Source: Turnera subulata (taxonomy: Eukaryota; Streptophyta; Magnoliopsida; Malpighiales; Passifloraceae). Taken from it: a stretch of 64,000 nucleotides of DNA. Numbering within the stretch: the stretch's first letter is position 1; each line of letters begins with the position of its first letter. A program made the position numbers and the translations under genes. The DNA lies in contig JAKUCV010000178.1 of the NCBI GenBank assembly GCA_028386065.3, positions 77,382 through 141,381 on the forward strand, written 5' to 3'. The notes beneath the pieces are model-generated. The model saw only the letters and a list, made by a program, of their open reading frames with translations. It ran no database searches and was not told the origin of the DNA. Shown here piece by piece: positions 33,059 to 43,207 of the stretch.

Positions 33059-34069
33059 ATGCATCTCCCAAGTGGGTATTACTTCAAACCCACCATGGAT
33101 GAGTTGGTGGGTCACTTTCTTCTCCGGAAGATTAATGGAACCTTATCGCCCATCGACGTGGCCTTGATCCCGGAGTGCGATGTGTATGGGGACGAGGAGC
33201 CGTGGGAGATATGGTCTCGATTTGGGGCGGCTGATGATCGCTCCATCTTCTTGTTTTCCCCCCTCAAGAAGAAGAAGAAATCATCTTCCAACGGCACCGT
33301 CATTGCCCGGAGGATTGGGTCTGGTGGCGGGACCTGGCACGAGGATTCCAAAAAACACCACCCTGTGGATGGTATGATCCTCAAGGCCGTCGAGAGACAG
33401 TTCAGCTACCGCAACCTCAACTCCCCCAAAAAGCGCAAGTTCCCCTGGCTCTTAAAGGAATTCACATTGGATAACTATCCCGGCGGCAACTATGCGGTTT
33501 GCGAGCTCAGGAAGAGGGGCTGCAATAGCGCTGTTTGCCCTCCTGATTCTCATTATGCTCCTCTGCCTTGCCATCTCCTTAGCAGCACCACCGAGAATGA
33601 GATGATGATGATGACTCCTGATGGCTCTTCTCCTCCACCCGATTCTTTGCCACCTTCTTCCACAACCGAGGCCGAGCTGGTTGAAGACTCTGAGTACGCT
33701 GCAGAGCTCGACCGCATCCTGGACTTAATTGATTTCTCGGGTTGTGAAGATGAAGAAATTACATCATCACCACCTCAATCTCAAGTGGAAATTGATGTTG
33801 AGTCACATTTCCTTCTGCCCGGTAAGGACGATGGGCTCATCAACATCGAACATTATAACATGGAATCTCTTGGGGATGAGGCTGAACTTCTGCTCTATGA
33901 TGGTGATCTGACCTCCTCTAATGATTTGGAACCTGCATCAACAAAGCCTGATGATATGGAATATGCCCCGTGGGTGATGATGATGATCAGGTCCGGCCGT
34001 GAACAGCCCCCCATCCACATGGTGCCCTTCAATTCTATTGTACCGGATCCGGATTCACTCTTGTGCTGA
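33059..34069 (+). CDS. NAC-domain transcription factor, divergent, intronless
   Basis: 336 residues. NAC proteins are plant-specific DNA-binding transcription regulators. Subdomain A reads LPSGYYFKPTMDELVGHFLL against the usual LPPGFRFHPTDEEL. Subdomain B is IPECDVYGDEEPWEIW. Then come IFLFSPLKKKKKSS, RRIGSGGGTWHED (in place of the usual RATGSGYWKATG), FPWLLKEFTLDNY (D) and YAVCELRKR (E), so all five blocks occur in about the first 160 residues. The rest is acidic and Ser/Pro-rich (LPPSSTTEAELVEDSEYAAE), as expected of an activation region, with Met and Asp runs. Typical NAC genes have two introns; here one frame runs uninterrupted. The ATG at 33059 sits right after the upstream ORF's stop in the same frame. 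Regulation by that ORF is possible. The closest subfamily cannot be assigned without a search. Confidence 0.85.
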   Translation: MHLPSGYYFKPTMDELVGHFLLRKINGTLSPIDVALIPECDVYGDEEPWEIWSRFGAADDRSIFLFSPLKKKKKSSSNGTVIARRIGSGGGTWHEDSKKHHPVDGMILKAVERQFSYRNLNSPKKRKFPWLLKEFTLDNYPGGNYAVCELRKRGCNSAVCPPDSHYAPLPCHLLSSTTENEMMMMTPDGSSPPPDSLPPSSTTEAELVEDSEYAAELDRILDLIDFSGCEDEEITSSPPQSQVEIDVESHFLLPGKDDGLINIEHYNMESLGDEAELLLYDGDLTSSNDLEPASTKPDDMEYAPWVMMMIRSGREQPPIHMVPFNSIVPDPDSLLC

Positions 34070-36744
34070 GGAGGATGACTGATGTTTATTCTTTATTCTT
34101 CAAAGTTAATTGGATATATTACTGTAGGATTTCTTACTGTATTCAACTTCTGATGTTCTGTACATTGGCCAAAAAACAGCAATATACTATTTTGTTAATA
34201 GTAACACTGCCCACTCCGGTGGTAATTTTTAAGTGTATCTGTCATATTGTTTAGTTGTTCAGAATGTTAAAAATATTCCATTCTATTGAATGGGTTCTTT
34301 GTTTCAATGAATGCTCTCCAGCTTTACTGTTAAGCATATTCTACCGCTTTGTGAGTTACCCTTCTTCTCTTCTTTCTATTTCCTAGGTTCAAGATTGCTT
34401 TTTGAATTTGCTAATACCTTTATTTTCAGTTGGACTTGAACATGGTATGCTTTGTTTTCGTCTTTTATTATTGTTTTTTTAGTCCCTATGTTGCTCCTCT
34501 GTTTGTTGAGGTTGATATTGAATTCTGATTTCTGTAACCACGACTGAAGGTGGACTTGTCTTTTTTCTTTTCAATTCGTTGCTCTTAGAAGTCAGGACTG
34601 AGAATAGACACATTTTTCGTGTTTTTCTATAATTGCATGCATGACCTAAGAGTTGGGGAGTTTGGGTACATATACAAAAAAGTCGGTTAGAAGCGAGATA
34701 GCTACATTTTTGTTGCTGTATGGATTCTTGAAAGTCTACTATCTTTGTTCATATCACTCATTCACATTTCAAAATACCAAGATTCTTAAGGTGTACTATC
34801 TTTGCTGCCTGCAATTAGACAGCTACGGTGTCCTGACATACCTTAGAACATTGAATCTGCTTTTTGTCTCCTGTACTGTTGTTTAACAGCATGAGTTTGC
34901 CGAAATTGTTACAATCCAAATTAATTGAATGGAGCTTCTAGCTATCAGTGACTGAGGCCTGGTTGCTCTTGATGGTCTTTGAGATGTAAAATCACAGGTT
35001 CTATTTGCATTTTGCTTATCACGAATCACGATTTATTTGTTGAAACCTGCTGCAAAAAATAGAGCGAGTTTGGTTCCAAATGCAATACAGTTTATCCACT
35101 GCATCACCATCAACTTCTGCATTGACTGCTGTGCTTGATCTGGAGAAGCTCAGATTACCTTGGATAGAATCTCATTTAGTTGCTGCTAGCAGATCATGGA
35201 CATATACAGGGGCGATTGGACCCCCAAAAGAGGTAGGGCTTGTTTTAGTTGGGATGATGTTGTGCCTAAAGTATGTAGCTGCTGCGTACATAGTAGCTTC
35301 CAAAGAGATGTTAGTCCCTACTGAAAATCAAGAACGTCTACTAAGATGAAGATATGTTGATTTCTCTGTTTTGTGGGTATTTAAATCTTGAAGCTGCTAA
35401 ATTCTTGTTGTTTTATTTCCTTGAAGTCCGTCTCAAGAATATTGCTCAGTGGCTGTACTGTAGTTAAGCTATGCCCACGATCCCCAAAGGAACAGTTAAA
35501 TCTGTTGTGTCACTTCACAAGTCACTATGAGAAACTTTTGTAGTTAATATATGGTCTTGCTAGTCAGATTTGCCACTGTCCTGATTTTTTTTGTTCTTGC
35601 TCTCTGTAGCTGCAAAGTTGTTATTAAGATGCTTTTGTTAGGTGCACTTTGTTTCCTATAGATTGTGCTAACCTTGACATAATAACTTCTGCGCCATTTG
35701 CAGGCATTCTCCGGGCCACTTTTGCTGCAAAAGCGCTTATTACAGGCGATGAGGCTGTAAACTGTAATTGTTGCAGCTGCTGATGAAGCAATTAAACTCC
35801 AACAAGTGACGCCATGGCAAAACACCGCCACTGCCTCCTCCCCTTCCTCCAAAGTGATCATGAACATGAGTCTCTGACTCGAAACCAACTACAGATCCTA
35901 ATCCTGAAGTTTCCACTAGTAAGGCAATGGGTAAAGATCAGCCTTCCAAAGGTGCGGACAATGCTACTGTTGTACTACAAAATTAAGGATGTTCCGTCTT
36001 GGAAATCAATTTTGCAAGGTACTTCTGATTAAGCTAGTTTGTCACACTTTGAAATATGTTCAGTCCACCCCCTTTTTCAACAGGAAGGGCGGTATTGTGT
36101 TCTCAATGTTTCTCAAGAAATTATCTCAGTCAGTGAGCCTTAAAAATATATGAGCTATTTGTTGTGCTTCTCCAAAGCAATAGCTAATAAATGCTGGGAA
36201 GGGAAGGTCCAATATATTTCAGTTATGGCTATGGACAACAACAACATGTTGCTATCATCAGATTCAGCAATTAATTGTGCATTCGTAGTTTCTTTGGTGG
36301 TCCATGGCATGTAATTGGTGGTATCCCTTTGATTTTGAAAAAATGGTGTGTAAACATTCAGAAACTGGATTTCACTCAGTTGCTACTTCCTGGCTGGGTA
36401 AGTTTTTACAATTTGCCTTTTCAACTTCTCACGGATGATGGTTTTTTTTTTTTTTGAACGGTTAATGATGGTTTAAGTTACTTGGCTAGTGCAATTGGAA
36501 AGCCTTTATTCATGTTTCAAGAAAATGTTGCTTTATTGAGGCCAGAAGCAGTTGATATCTATGCATTGGTGTTCATTTCTCTAAGGGGCTGTTATATGCT
36601 ATGCTATTTGGAATTGTTGGAATTGCAGGTGTAGCTGATGTTTGTTCAAAGATTAAATCAAGGCATGCATGGCAAACAGAAGAATGATTCTCGCATTGTG
36701 CGAATCAGCTACTCTTAAAGTCAGTAGCTCTTCTTGCTTGTATT
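34070..36744. other. NAC 3' region and intergenic DNA
   Basis: The first few hundred bases are likely 3' untranslated sequence. Beyond that no intact gene is visible. Short open frames such as 35080-35349 show no recognisable domain. Confidence 0.45.
35704..36000 (+). pseudogene. Decayed coding fragment of an alanine-rich protein
   Basis: After a GCAG acceptor-like site the reading is ILRATFAAKALITGDEAV, then in a shifted frame VAAADEAIKLQQVTPWQNTA, then after a stop DSKPTTDPNPEVSTSKAMGK and a tail ending VVLQN. The composition looks protein-coding but needs a frameshift and a stop to be bypassed. The parent family is not recognised. Confidence 0.3.
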
Positions 36745-37723
36745 GGTAAATGACTTTTTGGTCTTTAAACTTTGTTGAATTTATTAATGTGGTCCTGTAT
36801 TTTTAAACTTTAATTTTTGTATCTCTAAACTTTGTCGAAATTGAGTGATGTTGTTTTTCCCCAAAAAAATTAAAAATTTATTCATGATTAATGCATAGAG
36901 ATATACTGACAACAATTTCATATCTTGTTATTTTTTTATTAAAAATTTGCGGCTACATTTTGAAATCTCTAGTAATTCAACTATATTAGTTTGCAACTTT
37001 AATTTTTTTTTTATAAAAGATAATATCAATCCAATAAATTTTGAAGGAGTAAGAAAAATAAAAATAATATCAGTCCGATAAATTAAGATTTTGAAAGATA
37101 GGAGAGCATGAAAAGTCTGCAAAGTTGGTTGTAAATAAAATCAAATTTTTTTCTCAACCATATCTAATCTCTCCAAACTAACCCAAAAGTCAGAAACTAA
37201 TAGGTTATAATTAAAACTAAATCTGGTAAAAATAATATCTCCTAATTTAGGCAAAGGATAAAATTTGCTTACAAGGAAAGTATTTTGTTTTTTTAAAGGC
37301 TGTTTTGTTGTGTGAATTAAAAAACTTTCTGCAAGCTACAAATAACCATTTTAAAAACTATATCCTTTCACGATATACTCATTTGTACAGGGTAGATATA
37401 ACTTCATCATTTTAAAAATTAATCATATAATTAAACACTTTCAGTAATATAGGGATAAATATTTATGAGAATTTTTTAGCATATATATTAAAGAATAAAG
37501 TAAAGTTAGGCAACAGATATGTTTATCTTTAAAATAACATTATTTTTTTCTCAAAATATTCATTGTAGCCTTCAGTAACTATAGTATGTATCCATTTCTA
37601 GCCCACATAGTGCAAAATATTTTATTATTTTATTGTTAGTTTTTCTCACACATAGACCTTATTTTCTCAATTTTTATAATAAAAAAATTATATTTTTTTC
37701 AAATAAAAGCAAAAGTGGCCAAA

Positions 37724-40700
37724 TGAAACACCCCGACTACTATTTACCCAATACACAGTAATTACCGAACAACAGTGCCGACACGTGGCACAAACAACAT
37801 ATACATCAGGAAATCCGGCCCAAAGGCCCAACGACAACATCATAACACCCGACTTCGGGAATCTCACTAACAACAGCACAGCGGAAGCATTTATAAACTC
37901 AATGTCAACATATGCAAGCTCAATGCAAACTAATGGATCCGAGTCTTGTCTGAGGGTACACTGCAGCCGCCGAAATGCAATCCTGACCTAGCCTGCAAAG
38001 GCTGTGTGAGGGGTGAGACCAACCATTGTCTCACCGAAAAACAAATAAACCGCAGTATACAAGCAACCGTATATACACCAAAGCCAACACAATACAATAG
38101 AGGTACAGCAAGCACAACATTGCATCGGAATCAGACAACTTACCGGACCTCACTATACGACTGACATCACACCGCTAAGCTAGTCCTCTAAACTCACTGA
38201 CAATCGGCGACTGACTATCCAATTTTATTATTAGGGCCCTTGTCACATGATAAGTATTGGCCGTGCCTGGTAGCCAGGTTAGCTAACCCGAGGGTGCTCC
38301 CCACTAAATATCACAAATCATATCACAAATAACCGAGTCCCGCAGTCCTCGGCGGAAGTCCCGCAGTCCTTCCTATAACAAATCAACTGAGTCCCGCAGT
38401 CCTCAGCCGGGAGTCCCGCAGTCCTCCCTATCATATCACTATTACAAGGTGACTACCATCTGGCCGTACCAATACTTGACACGTGACAATCTAGATGTCT
38501 AGATGATGTTACCACTGTTTATTATCATTTCTTATTCCACTATCCAACAGTAATTCATCATACTCACTTTCCCCAGCAGGCTTTCAGCCTCACAGCTCTT
38601 CTGGGTATCCAACGTCACAATACTGCCATTAACCGATCAAATACCACATATCTCATACGAACATCACAATAATCATATCAACATCACAAAGCACAACAGC
38701 TAGTCCACAGTAGTCATCAAGCATATAACAATAATCACAACAGTAGCCAGCAATAACATGACAGGTACACAAGATAACATATAAACTATAATCAAACAAA
38801 CAACCGGGGTATCACGGGCAACATACCGAAGTTTATAAGTTTATATCCTCACCTGATGTGTCTCTGAAACTACTATCCGATCAAACCTCAATATCCCTAT
38901 ATACATATATGGCAACACAATCACTTATAATGTACTAACAAGATGATTACGCATGATACTGGTTTAACAGTTATTATACGGTTTCATTATCTCCATAATT
39001 ATCTTATTACCAAACAGCTCATCCGACTTGGTGGTAACTAACCGATTAAATATTTCAAGTGGATATATCAAACATATTTGTTTCAAATCAAAACCGAAAC
39101 CGAGCGTCCAAGCCGATATCCCGGCCTTTTGGTCGCTTATGACAAGATAACATGTTTATACAAATACTTTGCATAAATCATATAGAGGAAATTATATTTT
39201 GCAAGTAGAACAAATTACGGCCCGTAAAATACTTTGTAATCTATTTTATATTATGAAGTAAATAATATTTCGTGAAGTAATTATTCCCAATAAAAATAGT
39301 AACAAACACGTATTCATTTAAGAAAAGATTATAAAACAATAAATGTATAAAAATGGCATATAAATAATATACCTCTTAGTAAAACCGTTAAATAGAAAAT
39401 ATCATCATCAGTAGGAAATCATTATAGTCAAGATACGATATAAACATTTATACATATACACATGTATATCCACTAATTTTAGATAGGGTGTATATGGTAA
39501 CAGAATCTGAAATATTGTAACCTTTAATAAAATATTATCTTAGATAAATAATCAATATAGTATTACCGCTATTATGTCAACATAATGTTTACGGTAAATT
39601 AATAAAACATGGTTTAGTCACAAAATAAATTTTATAAAAGACTTATAAATACATAGTTAAAAAAAAATATTGTTTATAATCCGTATACTAAATCATTAGC
39701 TACTTAATTACATATATATATATAGCCAAAAATATATGATTGTAACCCATAATAAAATCATGGCATAATATTATTTAGCCAACGGAAATATCGATAGTAT
39801 AGATATAAGAATAAAATTGATTAATAACATAAGGTATGGGCCTATTATTATTTTAGCCCAGAAGAATGAGAATTAAACATATTAGAGACGTAATTATAAT
39901 ATTAACATAGTTTAAACGATTTGGAAATTAAACGATTTGGAAATTAAGCCCGATGGACCTTCACATGCGTTTAGCCCATCGGAGAAAATAATAAATCAGC
40001 TTCAGATTAATTAGATAAAAGACTATATTAAATTAGATATTATGGCCCTTTAATTATAATTAGCCCAATCAAAATAAACAACACCGGAAATTAAATTCAA
40101 TGGGCCTTTTACGAGCCCAAGTAAAACGTAAATAAAATTAAACCGGAAATTAAATGATATGGGCCTTTTTAATAGCCCAATCGAAAAATTAAATAAAATC
40201 ATAAAATAAATAAAAGCATAAAAGCATAATTTAAATAACAAAAATATAAATTACATAAAAGCATAATAAAATAAATAAAGCATAAAAATAAAATCATAAG
40301 TTAATTAAATTAAGTTAATCAATTTTAATTTGCATCGTTTTAATGTCCGGGTCCGTTATTATAGTTCGAGGTCCGATTTATAATGCATATAAATGGTCCA
40401 AGGCTCGGGTTTTACCCAAAAGTTCATTTCCGAGCTCGCCGAAAAATTCCCGGGGCTGCCGGAATTTCGCCGGATTCCGGCTGGTACTGTTCATGCAACA
40501 GAACATCCCCTAAACTCCGGTTCGCGATCCATCATCAACTCAGAAGTCTCGAGGGCAGCAACTCCACTGTCCTTTGAAGCTAGCCGTCATCAACAACACA
40601 AACCCCACCAACGACCATCCACCACAGCAACCCAAACAACTGCCATATCCGCAGCCGTACACCGGTGTCCGGAGCTCCACCAAACGGCAGTGTCAACCAC

Positions 40701-42085
40701 CCACAAAATCAATACCCACAACCACAGAACCGCCAACAACATCACAGCAATCACGCATCCACACCCGATTCAACAACACAAAGCCATAACCAAACAAACA
40801 ACAACAGCCAAGACTCGTTTAGTTAAATGAACCGGGTTAAAGAACGGAGAAGAGAAAGCGAAAAGAAGAGGGAAGGAGTTGAAGTTGCGTCTTACCTACA
40901 GCCACGAGATCGGCGACAGCGGGTGACGGATCGGGGGTGAGAGTGGCGGCGGCTCGCGTTGCTGCGATGGAGCGAGAAGGCACTGGTCTCGGCGTCGGCA
41001 CTGGCTGCAGAGGAGGAGAAGAGATCGGACCTGCACAGCTGTGGCTCGAGCTCAGTTCCTTCGATCGGAACACGAGCAGCGCTTGGCAAGGAGGTGGCGC
41101 CTTGCCTGGGTGCAGCGACATAGGAGGAAGATGGCGGCGCGAGCAGAGGCGAGGCGACTGGGCGGCAGCTCGTCGTGGCGGCGAAGGAAAACAGAGGGAG
41201 GAGGAAAAAGGCAGAGGCGGAGAGGAGGATGATGGGGAAGGAGAAGGAAGCGAGGGGAAGGTGAGGGGCGTGAGGAATCGGGTAGAGGAAAGGAGAAGAT
41301 AAGGAGAGGAAAGGAGGAAGAAGACAAGGGGGAAAAGATGGAAAAGAAAGAAAGAGAGGGGAGGGGTCGGCAGGGAGAAATTGGTGGCAGAGAAGACAAA
41401 GTGTGGGCGGTGGAAGGAGAAAGAAAAGAGGGAGAAAGGGGAAAAAAAAAGAAGGAAAAAGAAAAGAAGAAAAGAAAGGAAAAGAAAGGAAAAAGGAGAA
41501 AGAGAGTCGCCACGTGACAAACCACGATTGGCCGGCTCGTATTTTCGTGTCGGAATAACGGAATCGCAGGGGTACTCCCGTCTTTCCGTCCCGAGTCCGA
41601 AAATACAACTTGGGCTCGGAAAATCTCATCGGTTTCCCCGAGCGTTGTCCAAGTCTCGGAATTGAAAACCGAGGCTCGGTTAGTTAAAAAGATACTCCCG
41701 AGTGTCACGTATCCTTGGTGATCGAAACGAGACTCGGTTATTCCCGGAAAAACCCTCGGTAAAACTCGGTCCGATAGAATTCATCGAATTACGACGTTTA
41801 AATTTATTTTTAAATTATAATTAGTAAATTATGCAACAAAAATACCATATCAGAATAATAATAATATCACTATTAATGTTTGTTAGAAAAATAATAAAAA
41901 TAATGGTACCGATAATAATAATAACAACAGTAATAGTTTTGAGAGTAGTGAAAATAATAATAAAAATAATGAAAATTGACTCAGATTGGTAAAATATTTA
42001 TTTAACCGCGATAAAATTTTATTAACCACCTTAAAAGTCAAAACAGTTTGGTAAAAATCACGAAAATTTTACCCGGGTCGTTACA
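37724..42085 (-). mobile_element. Solo LTR D (family II)
   Basis: It starts TGAAACACCCCGAC and ends CCCGGGTCGTTACA, the same termini as LTRs B and C, and is about 4.4 kb. Flanks are CCAAA and CCTTA, at best an imperfect duplication, so it is old or recombined. It contains a four-copy GAGTCCCGCAGTCCTC array (38335-38429), AT-rich DNA with GGGCTNNN..AGCCCA motifs (39830-40180), a GC-rich block and a purine-rich tract (41220-41510). Frames such as 40837-41520 are translations of that tract and are not treated as genes. Confidence 0.8.
38335..38429. repeat. Short array in LTR D
   Basis: Four copies of (G)AGTCCCGCAGTCCT lie in alternating sub-blocks. They occupy the position that holds the hairpin array in LTRs A, C and E. 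Confidence 0.75.
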
Positions 42086-42565
42086 CCTTAGGGTTAGAAA
42101 TAAGATGAGTTTAGAAAGATAAAATTAGGTTAAAGTTAATTTTATCTCTCTAAATTCAGCTTATATCTAACTCCTAATATTATGTTAAGTTTTGAAACGA
42201 TGTCACTTTTATTTTAGAAAAAAAATTATTATAATTTTATTACAAAAATTAAGAAACTAAAATTTATTTGTAAAATATAAAATAATAAAAATAATAAAAT
42301 ATTTGCAACTCATGGCCTATGCAACATTCACTAATTCCAACTTCCAATGGAATGTCAGTGACTTTTGGGGAAAAAAAAAACATTACTCAATTTCCACAAA
42401 GTTTTGAGATACAAAAATTAAAAGTAAAAAATAGGGGACCATATTAATGAATTCAACAAAAAGTTATTTACCAATATAAATAAGGTACCAGAGTTATAAG
42501 GAGTCACTGATTTAAAATTTTTTAGAAGTTAAGTTACCAATTCATCATACCTTTTTCCTTCACGT

Positions 42566-42804
42566 TTGTTTTTTTTTTTTTATTCTAATGAGTGTCCCAG
42601 CTCGACAAGCCAGACTAATCTCATCCGTGGCCCGACACCCAATCTCGCTTCCCGGGCATTTAGCCTAAGACCACGAGCGGGGTCCAACATATTTAACCAC
42701 TCCCAACAGGTGCATTTTCCATACCTCCACGTTTCTCCGAGTCGAACCCGGGACGTGTGAGTTAAGGGGTCGCAGCATGCTGGACCACTGCGCCAACACC
42801 TTGT
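42566..42804 (-). mobile_element. tRNA-derived SINE
   Basis: Read on the minus strand, it starts GGTGTTGGCGCAGTGGTCC, containing an A-box-like TGGCGCAGTGG. About 40 bp on is a B-box-like GGGTTCGACTC, then a body ending GATTAGTCTGGCTTGTCGAG...GGGACACTCATTAGAATA and a poly(A) run. Short duplications (CAAAC with preceding A/G) flank it. Related 3' bodies occur at 30740-30790 and 62488-62560. It sits at the truncated left edge of element E. Confidence 0.75.
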
Positions 42805-42829
42805 TTGCTTTTCATTAAAGTTGCTTTCA

Positions 42830-43022
42830 GCAGTTGCCTTGCCCTTCCGATCCTCAGCTTTCTTGTTGGCACGCTTCTTTCGCTGTCTTGGGGAGACCAC
42901 CATATCTTCCTTCAGACTGTTTTCGGAGGTTCTTCATCGGAGCTTTTCGGGAAAGCAGTACCACCGATATAGTTGTTATCCTCGGAGTCTGAGGTGGTTC
43001 TTGTTCTTAGTAGAGAGTCCAT
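42830..43022 (-). pseudogene. Antisense gene 1, decayed third copy
   Basis: On the minus strand from the ATG at 43022 the reading is MDSLLRTRTTSDSEDNNYIG, then SSDEEPPKTV and a stop. A deletion shifts the frame, after which MVVSPRQRKKRANKKAEDRK and GKATAES match the basic region of copies A and B. Beyond about 42830 homology is lost. It is antisense to its element, as in A and B. Confidence 0.7.
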
Positions 43023-43055
43023 GGCTGAGAGTGAGTTCTCAGTTATGAGGTTCGG

Positions 43056-43063
43056 TTTATATA
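43056..43063 (-). promoter_or_regulatory. TATA box of antisense gene 1, third copy
   Basis: TATATAAA on the minus strand, 41 bp upstream of the ATG, matching the 42-bp spacing of the other two copies. Confidence 0.55.
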
Positions 43064-43207
43064 AGCGGAGGAGATGTCGCTTAAGGGTATAAGCGGTATC
43101 TCATGTTGAGTTTGGACAGCTGGTAGAGTGTACCAGAAGCTTATCGTGGTAGGACCCACAGATAAGACGGAATTTTGAGGACGAAATTCTTTTTAAGGTG
43201 GGTAGAA

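Larger units (their letters stand above)
36745..42472. mobile_element. Long-TIR DNA transposon (Mutator-like) split by solo LTR D
   Basis: The left end GGTAAATGACTTTTTGG (36745) is mirrored by TTATTTACC ending at 42472. The inverted similarity extends about 110-125 bp inward, including TTTTAATTTTTGTATCTC and AATTGAGTGATGTT/AACATTACTCAATT. The right arm lacks a ~14-bp piece. No clear target duplication was found. The AT-rich interior has no transposase. Removing LTR D leaves an element of about 1.4 kb, the size of a MITE. Confidence 0.65.

Noticed and set aside
40837..41708. Minus-strand frames of 218-245 codons
   Set aside because: Low-complexity translation of the purine tract in solo LTR D.
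42740..42804. A tRNA gene on the minus strand
   Set aside because: A- and B-box-like motifs are present but a cloverleaf acceptor stem is not; the unit continues into a body with poly(A), so it is a SINE head.
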